Positions 39,549-49,359 of a stretch of DNA of 64,000 nucleotides are shown here, one piece after another. Location of the stretch: the NCBI GenBank assembly GCA_019155205.2, contig JAHNZQ020000308.1, positions 1,019,037 through 1,083,036 of the forward strand. Reading direction: 5' to 3'. The stretch's first letter is position 1, and every line of letters begins with the position of its first letter. The stretch comes from Gracilaria vermiculophylla. Its lineage: Eukaryota; Rhodophyta; Florideophyceae; Gracilariales; Gracilariaceae. The notes beneath the pieces were generated by a model. That model made no database searches, was not told where the DNA came from, and saw nothing but the letters and a program-made list of their open reading frames with translations. The position numbers and the translations under genes were made by a program.

Positions 39549-40661
39549 TCATCCCGCTGCACCGTCGCCGCCGGCCTCATCGTCTCCGTCTTCATCATCG
39601 TTGTCGCTGTTCAGTCGGTGGATGCGGCTTCCCATGTAGCTTACGCCACGCGGCATTTGCTCCCGATCTTCGATGTGGTCAATTCCAGTGCGCCCGTATG
39701 CATCCCTCTCCAGGTAATCATCCCCCTCTAGCCCCTCACCCGGACGACCCCAAGTAAAGCCCGTAGCCCGCAGGCAGAACACGCTGCTCACACCCCCCCG
39801 TCTCGTTGTCAGCCCCATCTTGGCCATCTCCAACGTGACATGCGCCTGCTTCATTATAGAGCCTGGCACAGGCACCATGTACAACTTGCCTCCCGGCTTT
39901 GCATACTTGAAGGCAGACGCCGACGTCTGCACGAATCCCAGCGGTATGTGAGGCCCCGAGGAGTTGTAGTGGAAAACCTCGAACCGCAGCCCCCGATTTT
40001 CGTCCATGCCGTACAGATGCTCCGCGCGGATGGACGCGCCCTCAAACATCATGTCCTCATTCGGCCTATTATACGGATCAACAATCTCAGAGCGATACAC
40101 AGGCGTCCAATCTTCATCGGCTACGCCGTTAATGATGGCTCGATAGATGACGTAAAAGCAGCGCTTGGCTTTCCTCCCTGAGTACGGCCCCCACGCGTTG
40201 CTTTGTTTCGAGAAGCCAAACTGAATAGAATACATGTGTTTAACATCCGACGGCGTAACTTGTTCGCCGCAAATCACAACACTACCCCGCTTTCGATCGG
40301 ACTTGCCCGACTTGCACCTCAGCACACGCTCAATCACGCCGTCCTGTTTGGACAAAACCCTCTGCAGCGAAAAGTCAGCATAGCCCAGCAGTGTATTCTT
40401 CCTCAACTCATCGGAGCGACTGCTCTTCGAGTACAGCAAGAGGCGAAACTCGCACTCCGGCACAACGTTGTTGTGCAACGGCACCTCGAAGGAGGTCACA
40501 AAGGCGGGATTACAGTCGCACCACACGATCTCCGTCCTTGCAATCTCTTCGTCAGCCGCAGCGGACGCCCTCGCCAGCACGGCAAACGGGTCCAGGCGCC
40601 GGCCTCGAAGGTTGGCGGCGGCCACCTTGAGCTCCACATACGAACCGCGGTGCTGCTGCAT
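39549..40661 (-). CDS. Double C2-domain protein, copine-like but lacking the vWA domain
   Basis: A 370-residue protein from ATG 40661 (MQQHRGSYVELKVAA). C2A spans about 8-125: VELKVAAANL, LDPFAVL, a TEIVWCDCNPAFVTSFEVPL segment and LLGYADFSL. C2B spans about 135-260: YSIQFGFSKQ, CFYVIYRAIING, TPVYRSEIVDPYNRP, LRFEVFHYNS and IPLGFVQTS. The TE.V...NP pattern and the order of blocks match copines, which bind membranes in a calcium-dependent way. Copines then carry a C-terminal von Willebrand A domain. Here only about 100 residues follow, ending in an acidic tail (DNDDEDGDDE). Several calcium-binding Asp positions seem to be missing, so membrane binding may not depend on calcium. Confidence 0.75.
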   Translation of the reverse strand: MQQHRGSYVELKVAAANLRGRRLDPFAVLARASAAADEEIARTEIVWCDCNPAFVTSFEVPLHNNVVPECEFRLLLYSKSSRSDELRKNTLLGYADFSLQRVLSKQDGVIERVLRCKSGKSDRKRGSVVICGEQVTPSDVKHMYSIQFGFSKQSNAWGPYSGRKAKRCFYVIYRAIINGVADEDWTPVYRSEIVDPYNRPNEDMMFEGASIRAEHLYGMDENRGLRFEVFHYNSSGPHIPLGFVQTSASAFKYAKPGGKLYMVPVPGSIMKQAHVTLEMAKMGLTTRRGGVSSVFCLRATGFTWGRPGEGLEGDDYLERDAYGRTGIDHIEDREQMPRGVSYMGSRIHRLNSDNDDEDGDDEAGGDGAAG

Positions 40662-40918
40662 GTTAGCGTGTCGGCGATGAGCACACGCAATGGCGCCGTG
40701 CCCTGTCAAGACGCCATCGAGCGTCGCATAACATAAGTGCGCGGTGCATAACGGCCACGCAGCACAGCAATACCATCGCAGTCGCCGCAAGTTTTGCTTA
40801 CAGTGTGCGGCATGTATCGCGCCGCTGTCAGCCGCGAGCCGCTCTACGGCCACGTCGCACGCGCGCGCGCCACTTGTTGGCACCAACACGTCACTTGCTC
40901 GGGGGCGCGCCATGCAGT

Positions 40919-42376
40919 CTATGGACGGCCACGTTGGCCGTCGCCACCGCGCGTGCCGTCTGCGGGTGGCGCCTGCCCGAAGCGCCACACCGCCACGCGT
41001 CGCCGGCGGCGCCGCGCGCGCGCAATCTCGCTGGAAAGAGCCGCAAACGGCACCGTCTTCGCCGCTTCGCCTTCCACGCGTACGCAGAACAGCTTGTGCT
41101 CCCGCGTCTCGATGTCCCGTCCCGACGCCGCCGCCGCCGCGACGCGCTCTTCCACCTCGGCCTCCCCGCTGGAACCCGTAGCCCGCAGCAACACCGCGCA
41201 CGCCGCCGCCAACGGCGCAAGGAGCACGATGGACACCACGCTCGGCAGCGCCACCAGCGCCTCGCCAAAGTGACGCTGTGCCAGGACAAACGACAGCACT
41301 GGGCTTTTAAACCCCGTTTCGAACGCAATCGTCACGGCCTCCCTGCGTCCGCCCTTCAATGCCAGCGTCGCCACAAACCCAATCGCGCCCCCGAGCACGT
41401 GCAACGCCATCACCGCCAGTGCCAATTGACCAAACCCCTGCTGGAACATGCTTGCATTTTTGGAGACAGGTCCAAGGATAAGCACCAGCACCGCTGCCAT
41501 GCCTACCACGGGCAGCAAAGGCTGCACTCTGGCCAAACCCTTTTTGAATATTGCACCCACACTGGCCCCCAATAACACTGGAATTAACACCAATGTGGTC
41601 ACGCTTTTTGCCATCGCCCACGGTTTCACGTACAGCACCTGGCTCAGGAGCAATGCGGAGAGAGATGGAAGAGCCACTGCAGAAAGAACAGTGCTCGCCG
41701 TGGTCATTGTCACCGACAACGCGACATCCCCCCCCGCAATCAACGTACACAGGTTGCTCGCCTGTCCGCCAGATATAATCCCGAGCAGCACCAAGCCCGC
41801 ATGCAATGCCGGCGGAAGCGCAAACAAGCGAGACAGAAGCACCGCCAAGCAGGGCATGAGCACGTAGCACCCAATCAAAGACAGCGCGATAAGTCGCGTT
41901 CGTCTTGTAGCCATGCGCATCTGTGCAGGCGTCAGCGTCATACCAGTAGACAACATGAGCACGGATAACGCCGTCTGCACAACTGTGACCGACGATAGTG
42001 GCTCAAAGGCACCCGGATATTTGAGTGCTAGCCACGAACACATCACAGTCCATACCGGAAACAGGGACGTAGCAGCACCGGTGATGCTCCCAAGCGACAT
42101 GCGGATGTTTTCAACGCCAGTGCCCCATTCCACAACCTCAATCGAAGGAAATTGACGGGCCACGTGACCTGCAAATGATGAAACTCGAAGTGAGCGAGAT
42201 ATGCTCCGCTTTGAGCAGTGCAACGAAACTCCTTTCCATGAAATGGGTACCGTCATTACGCCACAAAATGCCAAGCAGCCGCGCGCCATCGCTGTACGAG
42301 GAGAGGTGCTCACCATCACGCTTGTGTCCACGGATAACAAGCGTTGAAAGAACACGGTGTCAAAGAAACTACACAT
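40919..42376 (-). CDS. Bile acid:sodium symporter family (BASS) transporter
   Basis: A 485-residue protein from ATG 42376. The first 95 residues have few acidic residues, are rich in Ser and Arg, and resemble a plastid transit peptide. The core has about nine to ten membrane helices with family blocks: STGMTLT, LGIISGGQASNLCTLIAGGDVALSV, STVLSAVALPSL and FETGFKSPVLSFVLAQ. The two crossing regions that bind sodium are represented by GGQASNL and ETGFKSP. Plant BASS proteins carry pyruvate, pantoate or glycolate across the plastid envelope; the substrate here is not evident. The C-terminal 120 residues are Arg-rich and low-complexity. The start is head to head, 196 bp away, with a small membrane protein. 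Confidence 0.88.
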   Translation of the reverse strand: MCSFFDTVFFQRLLSVDTSVMVSTSPRTAMARGCLAFCGVMTVPISWKGVSLHCSKRSISRSLRVSSFAGHVARQFPSIEVVEWGTGVENIRMSLGSITGAATSLFPVWTVMCSWLALKYPGAFEPLSSVTVVQTALSVLMLSTGMTLTPAQMRMATRRTRLIALSLIGCYVLMPCLAVLLSRLFALPPALHAGLVLLGIISGGQASNLCTLIAGGDVALSVTMTTASTVLSAVALPSLSALLLSQVLYVKPWAMAKSVTTLVLIPVLLGASVGAIFKKGLARVQPLLPVVGMAAVLVLILGPVSKNASMFQQGFGQLALAVMALHVLGGAIGFVATLALKGGRREAVTIAFETGFKSPVLSFVLAQRHFGEALVALPSVVSIVLLAPLAAACAVLLRATGSSGEAEVEERVAAAAASGRDIETREHKLFCVRVEGEAAKTVPFAALSSEIARARRRRRRVAVWRFGQAPPADGTRGGDGQRGRP

Positions 42377-42572
42377 GTTGAACGATTTTGGGCAATGTCT
42401 CGCAGCTCACGCGCAGGCGACGAGGCAGTACACAGTAGCCCTGGAGAGAACACGCTGACACGTGTAGCGGTTGCCGAACACTTGCATGCTGTTCGCTCGG
42501 AAGTCTGCCAAATTCACCAGGCAAAGTAGATACGTATCAGTGCACCAATTTTAGTTAGTCTACATCTTCAAA

Positions 42573-42968
42573 ATGAACCGTCTTCGTCATCGCAGTTCGG
42601 CATTGATCCATGTCCATCAGAAGGAGTCGCCCAGAAAATCGGAGCCGCCAAATAGATCTGCATCTTCTGCTGTGAGCCTTCGAAATGCCGCTGAGTTCTT
42701 CCTCATCTTTGCAATTTCCTTTGCCCTCATCTCTACAGTTTCTCATTTCCTCCCAATATATCAGAGTCATGTACACACGATGAGTATCCCGACCCTGAAT
42801 TACATGCGTCCGGAACCCCTCGTATCTGCGGAACCTCCCTTAAAGCCTTTTCGTTCGACTTACGCGGACATGGTCAATGCCCCATATGAAATCTGTTCCA
42901 CATTATCACCGCCGTTCCCCAACGATTGTTCGTACATGTACGGAGACCCGATAGAAGATTCCGAATGA
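42573..42968 (+). CDS. Small single-pass membrane protein, unknown
   Basis: A 131-residue frame from ATG 42573 with a good start context (AAAATGA). It is basic at the N terminus and has one membrane helix at about 40-58 (FFLIFAISFALISTVSHF). Then comes a soluble region with Pro-rich parts and conserved-looking YADMVNAPYEICSTL and PPFPNDCSYMYG. A short acidic end follows. The balance of residues looks like a real protein, and it shares a short upstream region with the BASS gene. I do not recognise a family; it could be a small mitochondrial or plastid membrane protein. Confidence 0.6.
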   Translation: MNRLRHRSSALIHVHQKESPRKSEPPNRSASSAVSLRNAAEFFLIFAISFALISTVSHFLPIYQSHVHTMSIPTLNYMRPEPLVSAEPPLKPFRSTYADMVNAPYEICSTLSPPFPNDCSYMYGDPIEDSE

Positions 42969-43076
42969 CTAGGATATTGCCCAAGAACATAGCACACCAT
43001 CATGGCTCAAGTTGTGCATTCATGAATCCCACAGGAGCAGATCTGCTGGACAAGCGGCCGCACTCGCAAGGGCTCA

Positions 43077-45349
43077 CTATGACCATCTCAGCGCCAGAAG
43101 CTTTTGCCTCAACCTCACCCGCTTCTTACAGACACTTTCCGGGAGTATGGGAACCTTATCCAAAACTTGCAACAACTTTTGCAACCATTCGGTCTTCATC
43201 TCGCCCTCCTGCAGTGCAATGTCCGCCAGCAAACTTAAAGTCGCCCCGTTCGGCTCAGCAGCGCGATCGGCTAACATCAAATCAAATGCCTCAAATGAAA
43301 AAGAAGGCAATCCACATTTCCATGCCGCAAACATCATCGAATTGTAAGTGCCCACCGTTGCAGTCGGGAATTCCATGTCATTCTCAAACGAGTGCTTTTC
43401 ATTTGCGCTCATTTGATCGCGAGCAAGGTAAACCAAATTGCGATTGTTCCTTGCCGTCATTTTGTTGAAGATCTGCAGTGCCAGATCAAAATCACCTGCC
43501 GCCGCTGCTGCGGCCAACACAGTGTTATATACGTACGCCGCCTCACGGCTCATCCTTGATACACCATCTTGATGCATTTCTCTGATGAGACGCACAATCA
43601 ATCCAATCCACTGATTTAAATGCTGGACATCGCCACATTCCATGGCGGTGCCGTCAACAGTCGCCATAGCCTGCATTGTGTTTTCTCGCTCTACCTCGCT
43701 GTCGGAATGCTCTATCAGGCTTTCTCGTGTGGCGGTTTTCCTGACCAGCGACGCCAGGCCATATATCAGACTTTCGTATACCTCAAAGTTCGGTTTCAGT
43801 CCAGCTCGTTTCAACGAGTCAAACACTTCAAGTGCACGTCCGTGCTCGCCACATAAGAAACATACTTGCATGAGCACGGTGCATACGTACAAGGGAGCTA
43901 ATTCACCACTGCTTTGACCAGGTAGTTGGAGTCGCAACGCGTCAAACGCGGCTTCCAGTTGACGCACCTTTCCACAAGCGCTAATCAAAGCCATTCGAAT
44001 CGCTTCGGCACTACCCACGTCACCAAACACGACGACATTTCCAAAGCGGTCGGCAAGCCGTTCGGTCTCATCAAAAGCAGCCTGAATTCCACTTGTTTGG
44101 GCAACGACCTCCAAGTAGGACTTGATGAAACTGTAGTTGGGACGTTCTTCGACCTGCTCCAGGTGACGCAGGAGAGAATCAGCCAGCTTTCTATCATGCG
44201 TATTCGCGGCAGCTTGCATCATATGGCTGAATGTTATTCGATTGGGATTGCTCATAGAGCGGTACACGTTGAGCGCTTCTTCGGTCTGACCTCGGAATAC
44301 AAACGCGCGTATCAATGTGTTGTAGGTGACTGTGGTAGGTTGAATGTTCTGCTTTTTCATGTGCTCCACGACCAACAAGGCGCGATCGGCGGCGACATGT
44401 CGATCCTCCACACCTGTGCCAGCCGACAGACCGCGAAGGAGCAGATTGTAAGTGCGCGCATTCGGGGGAGGAAATGCTGTGGCGGAGGACCTGGCCATGC
44501 GATTGACAAAAGCTATTGCTGTGTCGTGCAGGCGGAGTTGTGCACACTGCTTGACAAAGGTGTTGCAGCTCTGGACATTGAGGAAAGTGGCGCCGTACAT
44601 GGCAATGAGGGATTCTGCCTTCGAAATGGCGTTGGAAGCGACGTAGGCGCGGAAGAGAGCGCCGAGGACGCGGTCATTGGTACGGTGGTGTGCTAGGTGG
44701 GGACTAAAATACAGCTGTTCGGCCTCGTGTGCTCGATGGCACTTGCCAAGGCAAAGAATGTACGCGGCGGTTGCAAGCTCACTTGATCGTGGTTGGGGGG
44801 AAGTGGGGTGAGGGTGCGGAAGCGCGGGGTCGTTTGTCTGCTGGCGAATTTGGCGCGCGAAGTGAAGGTCATTGCAGTCGCCGCAAATTCTGTACATGAG
44901 GGCTGTTGAACGCGGATGAACGTGCGACCCAAGGCGGCGCAACTGTTTCCACATGTGATCAGCAGTGTGCAACACATACGCCTTGGCGGCGGAGTTGTGC
45001 GTGAGGCGGGCAGCCTCGCGCGCGCACGCCGTGAGCACGACGTTGTAGGCGGGGGTGCCGAGGTCGCCCCTGGCGTCGCGAAGCACGTCCATCATGGCGA
45101 ACAGGCGTTCGCGCGGCGCGGTGAACTGGTCCGAGTCGAGCAGCACGAGGAGGCACTCGACAACGTCGCGCTCGTCGCGGCTGAAGCGCAGGCCTGCGGA
45201 GCGCACGAGGCGCATGGCGGCGTCTACGTCGCCCTGCGTTCTCAGCTGGCGCGCGCGCGCGCGCGCGCGCGGCATCTCCGCGGCGTGGGCCGGAATGGCC
45301 GACACCCACGACGGCCCATCGATGAGCGTGAGCGAGCGCCACTGGGACA

Positions 45350-45383
<34 letters not shown>

Positions 45384-45548
45384 AGGCGGCGGCGGGGACG
45401 GAGGGGGGGGCGGGTCAGCGGGCGAGCAGTGGCGACGGAGCGGAGCCGCAGCGGCGGCGCCAAGGACAGTCACGCGGCGCGCGGCGCGACACAACAACGG
45501 GCGCAGCATAGAAGGCGTGGCGCACGCCAGCGCGCGAGGAGGCTCCAT
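43077..45548 (-). CDS. Pentatricopeptide repeat (PPR) protein
   Basis: An 823-residue protein from ATG 45548 (MEPPRALACATPS); an ATG at 45509 is also possible. The frame runs further up to 45692 but from a non-ATG codon. The N terminus is Arg/Ala-rich and looks like an organelle presequence. A run of about 20 Pro residues (nt 45352-45411) follows. PPR-type helix pairs include TYNTLIRAFVFRGQTEEALN, ITFSHMMQAAANTHDRKLAD, FEVYESLIYGLASL and YNTVLAAAAAAGDFDLALQ. No SMR, DYW or endonuclease domain follows. PPR proteins bind organelle RNA base by base; the target is unknown. It is head to head with the RCHY1-like gene (418 bp). Confidence 0.87.
45352..45411 (-). repeat. Proline codon repeat in the PPR gene
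   Basis: (GGC/GGN)n on the plus strand, read as a run of about 20 Pro codons with one or two Ser on the minus strand. It lies between the presequence and the PPR region. Confidence 0.85.
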
Positions 45549-45966
45549 CAACGTCGCCGCCGCGCGAAGCGTTCGGCCGAAGATGCAGCGCGCAGCTGCC
45601 AGCCGTGCCACGCGTGCCACGAGCGCCAGCGTGGGCGCGTGGCGCACGCGCTGCGCCGTGCGCAGGCGGGCCAGCGACGGCGGCGCGCGCACGAGGCAGC
45701 GCGCGGCAGCGCCGACCCGCGCGTGCGGCGCGCGCTGGAGCGGTCCTCTGCTTACGGGCGCGCGTCAATGCACACACGTGTGGACGGCGCAGTACAACAG
45801 CCGCGCGCACCGTGCTACGCGATCGAACTTGGCGCGCTCACAAACGACTGCGGCTCCCCGCGCATGCCGCCCGCTTCAGCGCTTCGCTTGTTATGTTCCC
45901 AGATGTGATCGTCTGGCTTCGCACCGCTCCATCCTCCCCTCCTGCCGCCCACTGCACGTTCCCATC
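45549..45966. other. Divergent promoter region
   Basis: This lies between the PPR start (minus) and the RCHY1-like start (plus). The PPR side is GC-rich. Long frames across it are composition artefacts. The last 80 bases before 45967 are C/T-rich, as expected for a leader. Confidence 0.5.
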
Positions 45967-47343
45967 ATGCTTCCATCTTCGCCCTCCTCGCCTGCGCATC
46001 CCTCCTCCGCCTCCGACGCCGCCTCGCCTTCTGCACCGCTCCACCCACCTGCTCGCACCCCCAGCCCACCTCCGTTTACCTCCCCCTCCCAATCCCAGCA
46101 GCCGCAACAGCCGCAACAATGGCAAGTCCCCTCCGAATGCACCTCGTTTGCCCAAATTCAGACGCTTATCCGCCAAATCTCTCGCGACCCCACTCTCTCC
46201 GAAGCAGAGAAGAATCGCCGCCGTCAGACCATCTTTACACACCGCTTCCGACAGAGTCTTTCGCAGCAGACGCAGAGCTATTCGCACCAGCTGGAGGCGA
46301 ACACTCACCAGATTTCCTACTCCAAAGTCCTCGACCCCGATACAAACAACCTCAAGCCCGGATGTGAGCACTATCCACGAAATTGCAAGCTGCGCGCCGA
46401 ATGCTGCGGCCTGTGGGTTGTGTGTCGTCTCTGTCATGACCAGAACATGGACCATGAAATGGTGCGCTTCGACACAAAGCTTGTGCGCTGCATGTTGTGC
46501 GACCGCGAGCAGCCAGTCTCACACAAATGTGTTCAGTGTCACGTTCAGTTTGCGAGATACTTCTGCCCAGTTTGCAAATTCTACGACGACACCCCGGGAA
46601 AGGACATTTACCACTGCGACAAGTGCAAGATCTGCCGCGTTGGAAAGGGAATCGGTCATGACAACTTCCATTGCGACCGATGTGATGCTTGTATATCTAT
46701 CGAACTTTCCAAGGGACACCACTGCCTGAAAAAGTCCTTGGACGCCAACTGTCCAATATGCGGCACGTATCTGTTCACATCGACGCGCCCTGTGGTGTTT
46801 ATGCGCTGTGGGCACACCATGCACGCGCACTGTTTTGATGAGTACACCGTGCAACATTTTCGATGCCCGCTGTGTCAAAAGGCGCTGACCAACATGTCCT
46901 CCTACTACGCTCGCATCGACGAAATGCTCAGACGCGAGGTCATGCCTCCTGAACACCGCAACAAATTTTCAGAGATTCTGTGTCATGACTGCGACAAACG
47001 CTCCACAACTACATATCATTTTGAACACCACAAGTGTCAGGCTCAGCAATGCGGCAGCTACAACACACGCGTGTTGCGCACTTTTCGAGGCGATGAAGGG
47101 ACGAGCGGGGCGCAGGCGTCTGCCTCCTCATCGCATGCAACACGCGTCTCCGAGAGGGAAGCGCCGTGTGCGAGCGGCGGCAGCGGCGCTGGTGGCAGCG
47201 CTAGCGCCGTCGGCGGTGGCAGCTCTGCTCCTGCACCTCGTATGGACTGCGAGTCGCATGGGTGTGACGACGAGGAAATGCGCGCAGATGATGGGCGGAA
47301 CAGCAGTGGTGAGAGCGTGCGCATGGACGACGTTGAGGGGTAG
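45967..47343 (+). CDS. RCHY1: CHY/CTCHY/RING-type E3 ubiquitin ligase (RCHY1/PIRH2 type)
   Basis: A 458-residue protein from ATG 45967. The first 60 residues are Ser/Pro/Gln-rich. The CHY zinc finger begins with CEHYPRNCKLRAECCGLWVVCRLCHD. The CTCHY finger has CPVCKFYDDTPGKDIYHCDKC, KGIGHDNFHCDRCDACI and HHCLKKSL. The RING-H2 finger has CPICGTYLF, MRCGHTMHAHCFDEY and CPLCQKAL. A zinc ribbon-like CHDCDKRS and C..Q.CGSYNTRVL close the conserved part. Human RCHY1 (about 261 residues) has the same domain order and ubiquitinates p53; plant relatives are MIEL1 and BRUTUS. The tail of about 90 residues is Ser/Gly-rich and acidic and not in the human protein. The frame reads upstream to 45055 only through GC-rich sequence. 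Confidence 0.92.
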   Translation: MLPSSPSSPAHPSSASDAASPSAPLHPPARTPSPPPFTSPSQSQQPQQPQQWQVPSECTSFAQIQTLIRQISRDPTLSEAEKNRRRQTIFTHRFRQSLSQQTQSYSHQLEANTHQISYSKVLDPDTNNLKPGCEHYPRNCKLRAECCGLWVVCRLCHDQNMDHEMVRFDTKLVRCMLCDREQPVSHKCVQCHVQFARYFCPVCKFYDDTPGKDIYHCDKCKICRVGKGIGHDNFHCDRCDACISIELSKGHHCLKKSLDANCPICGTYLFTSTRPVVFMRCGHTMHAHCFDEYTVQHFRCPLCQKALTNMSSYYARIDEMLRREVMPPEHRNKFSEILCHDCDKRSTTTYHFEHHKCQAQQCGSYNTRVLRTFRGDEGTSGAQASASSSHATRVSEREAPCASGGSGAGGSASAVGGGSSAPAPRMDCESHGCDDEEMRADDGRNSSGESVRMDDVEG

Positions 47344-48654
47344 CTGAATTGCACCCCGACGCACACGAGCTCGGTTTTGTTGCTTGCGTGTTGAGTGTGT
47401 GTCGTGGATCATGACGGGTGTGGTCGTGGTGTACAAGTAAAGGTGTTGTAAATTACTAGCCGATGTTCTGCAGATGTAAAGAATGAGATCCGACTGCTGA
47501 GGCGAATCTCTGGTAGTTGACTTTTTTTGCGCGTTTCAACGGAGTCTGCCCACGGGAGTGAGAAAAGTAGGTTTGCGAGTTTTGGCACGCAAAAGAGGGA
47601 GCCGAAATGGCCGTGTTTTGCTGAGCGATCTGCGGGGCGTGGTAGAATAGGATGGCTGCTGGACGAACCGTTGTGAGGTGAGAATGTCGTAGAGAATATA
47701 GCTTTCGTACTTGTAGACGCACTGGTCAGAAAAGCGGCGCTGTGGGCGGTACGACGGCGGCCAGTCGGTTCCGAGGCCGATTGCCGCTGCGTTCCCCGTG
47801 GAGCACGCGCACCTCAAAACAAACGGTACAACATAGGCGTCACGTGATGTACTGTTGTCGAGCAGCCTGTGCTAACAGCACTCGCTGTCGCGCGCTGTGG
47901 CGCCCGCCCACAACGACCATCTTCGGCCACACTACACGGAACGCCATGTTGCGTGCAAACTGCTTGTTTCTTTAATAGCGCTTTTTCCTTATCGATATTG
48001 TGCACTATCGATGTCATATTTTCTACCGCGCATAGCTTGGCTGTTCATTCGCTGCCGGGTCATCGGAAGGCGCGGCCTTGTTCAGAACCACAGCTCATGC
48101 GGAAGGTTTCCATCACCGCGGCCTCATTCGCGCGGAAAGAGAAATAAACAAGTGTTTTTTTCCTGCAACTACACACTCAAAGCTCCGTAAATTCCGGGTC
48201 CGGCACTGAAGACGTGATCTCAGCTTTTGTTTTTGTATTCGGTGGAAAAGAGCGCTGGATTCAGCCAACGTATGGTTAACAGCTGCTCAACATGATCGCA
48301 GCAGATTAGGGAGGCAAGCGCTGTGAGGCAATGCGTTCGCAAGCATCTGGTGGAAACCGCAAGCACCAAGCCAATGAGTGGTTGCGGGGTGACAAATGTC
48401 CAAGGCCTGACGCCACTCACTCCGGAGACATGTTGTTCCTTTCTCGCACGAAGCAGTGAAAGTCGTCTCCTCTCTCTTCATGTTTCTGTACTCTCCGATG
48501 CAGGGAAGAGATTAGTGTGCTTTGTGCCTTCGAAACATGTTTGGCAAATATGCAAAAAATATTTTAAAAGCGGAAAACAGAATTGAGCAATGGCCACGGT
48601 TTGCCATGGCCAGCTCCCTTCATGTGACCAAGTGGAACAAAATTTTCGTGAAGA
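47344..48654. other. Intergenic region
   Basis: This runs from the RCHY1-like stop to the tRNA gene. It contains only short frames without motifs. T-rich stretches near 48156 and 48228 are the only notable features. Confidence 0.45.
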
Positions 48655-48742
48655 AGCCACATGCGAGGCTTGAACTCGCGACCTCAGGATTGCTGATTTT
48701 GGGATTATGAGACCTGCGCTCTGCCGACTGAGCTAATGTGAC
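48655..48742 (-). tRNA. Elongator tRNA-Met(CAU) with an intron
   Basis: A complete cloverleaf on the minus strand. The acceptor GTCACAT pairs with ATGTGGC (one G-U pair), the D arm is GCTC/GAGC, and the T arm GCGAG/CTCGC has loop TTCAAGC. The anticodon arm is CAGGT-CTCATAA-TCCTG, with a mismatch next to the loop. The anticodon is CAT at 48709-48707. A 15-nt intron (48705-48691) follows position 37, the canonical place. The mature length is 73 without CCA. The anticodon arm and intron position closely match plant elongator tRNA-Met genes. A T4 run beyond the 3' end on the minus strand can serve as a polymerase III terminator. Confidence 0.9.
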
Positions 48743-48864
48743 CTTCCGATCCTGCTGAAAGACGTGATTCACATTAATTAAGAATTCAATTACTGTTAGG
48801 GCCGTTAGACTACGCTACCACACATACACACTCAATAACCCGTTTACATACCCAAACCGATCGA

Positions 48865-49071
48865 TCACTGAATGAAAGTGTACTGATTTTCCTCATAGAG
48901 ACGGTCAAGTTCGCTCTTTATCAATTGCTGAGCACTCTCTTTAACTAGAACATGAGTTTCGTCCAAATCGCTGATGATGAATTTGTGCATTTGTTTCTCG
49001 TCCAAGTGTAGCAGAAATTGCTTCACTGGTATGTCACACGATATTAGCAAACCCGCGGTTGCATTTACCAT
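48865..49071 (-). CDS. GTF2H5: TFIIH subunit TTDA/TFB5 (GTF2H5)
   Basis: A 68-residue protein from ATG 49071; the frame reads 27 codons further up, but those do not belong. MVNATAGLLISCD is followed by VKQFLLHLDEKQMHKFIISDLDETHVLV and an amphipathic C-terminal helix. This matches the whole of human GTF2H5 (about 71 residues) and yeast Tfb5 in length and motif order: MV...G.LI.CD, KQFLL.LDE and FII.D.D.THV. The protein stabilises TFIIH through the p52 subunit and is needed for transcription initiation and nucleotide excision repair. It is head to head with a MED1-like gene 288 bp away. Confidence 0.92.
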   Translation of the reverse strand: MVNATAGLLISCDIPVKQFLLHLDEKQMHKFIISDLDETHVLVKESAQQLIKSELDRLYEENQYTFIQ

Positions 49072-49359
49072 TTTTCGCGGCTGGAGATCTGGCTCGAAGA
49101 TCCTCGAGATGTACGGTAGTCCGTACTGGGAGAACGGTCGGTTCCGATGCAAGCGCTGCGAAAGCGTATGGTGGTAAGTCGGGCTGTGCCGGGAATTTCC
49201 CCGGCCGTTTAGCGTTTTTTTTAATTACTCAAGTGACGCGACCGTTCGTTTAGCAGTCCTGAATTGAAATCATTGAGAGCACACCGCGCCGAGGCACAGC
49301 CATATCGAACCATCAGCTTACTCGTGTAGTTCCCCATATCACTCGGAACAAGTTACTAG

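Noticed and set aside
48522..48710. Short frame overlapping the tRNA
   Set aside because: It reads through the tRNA gene on the opposite strand. The cloverleaf explains this sequence.
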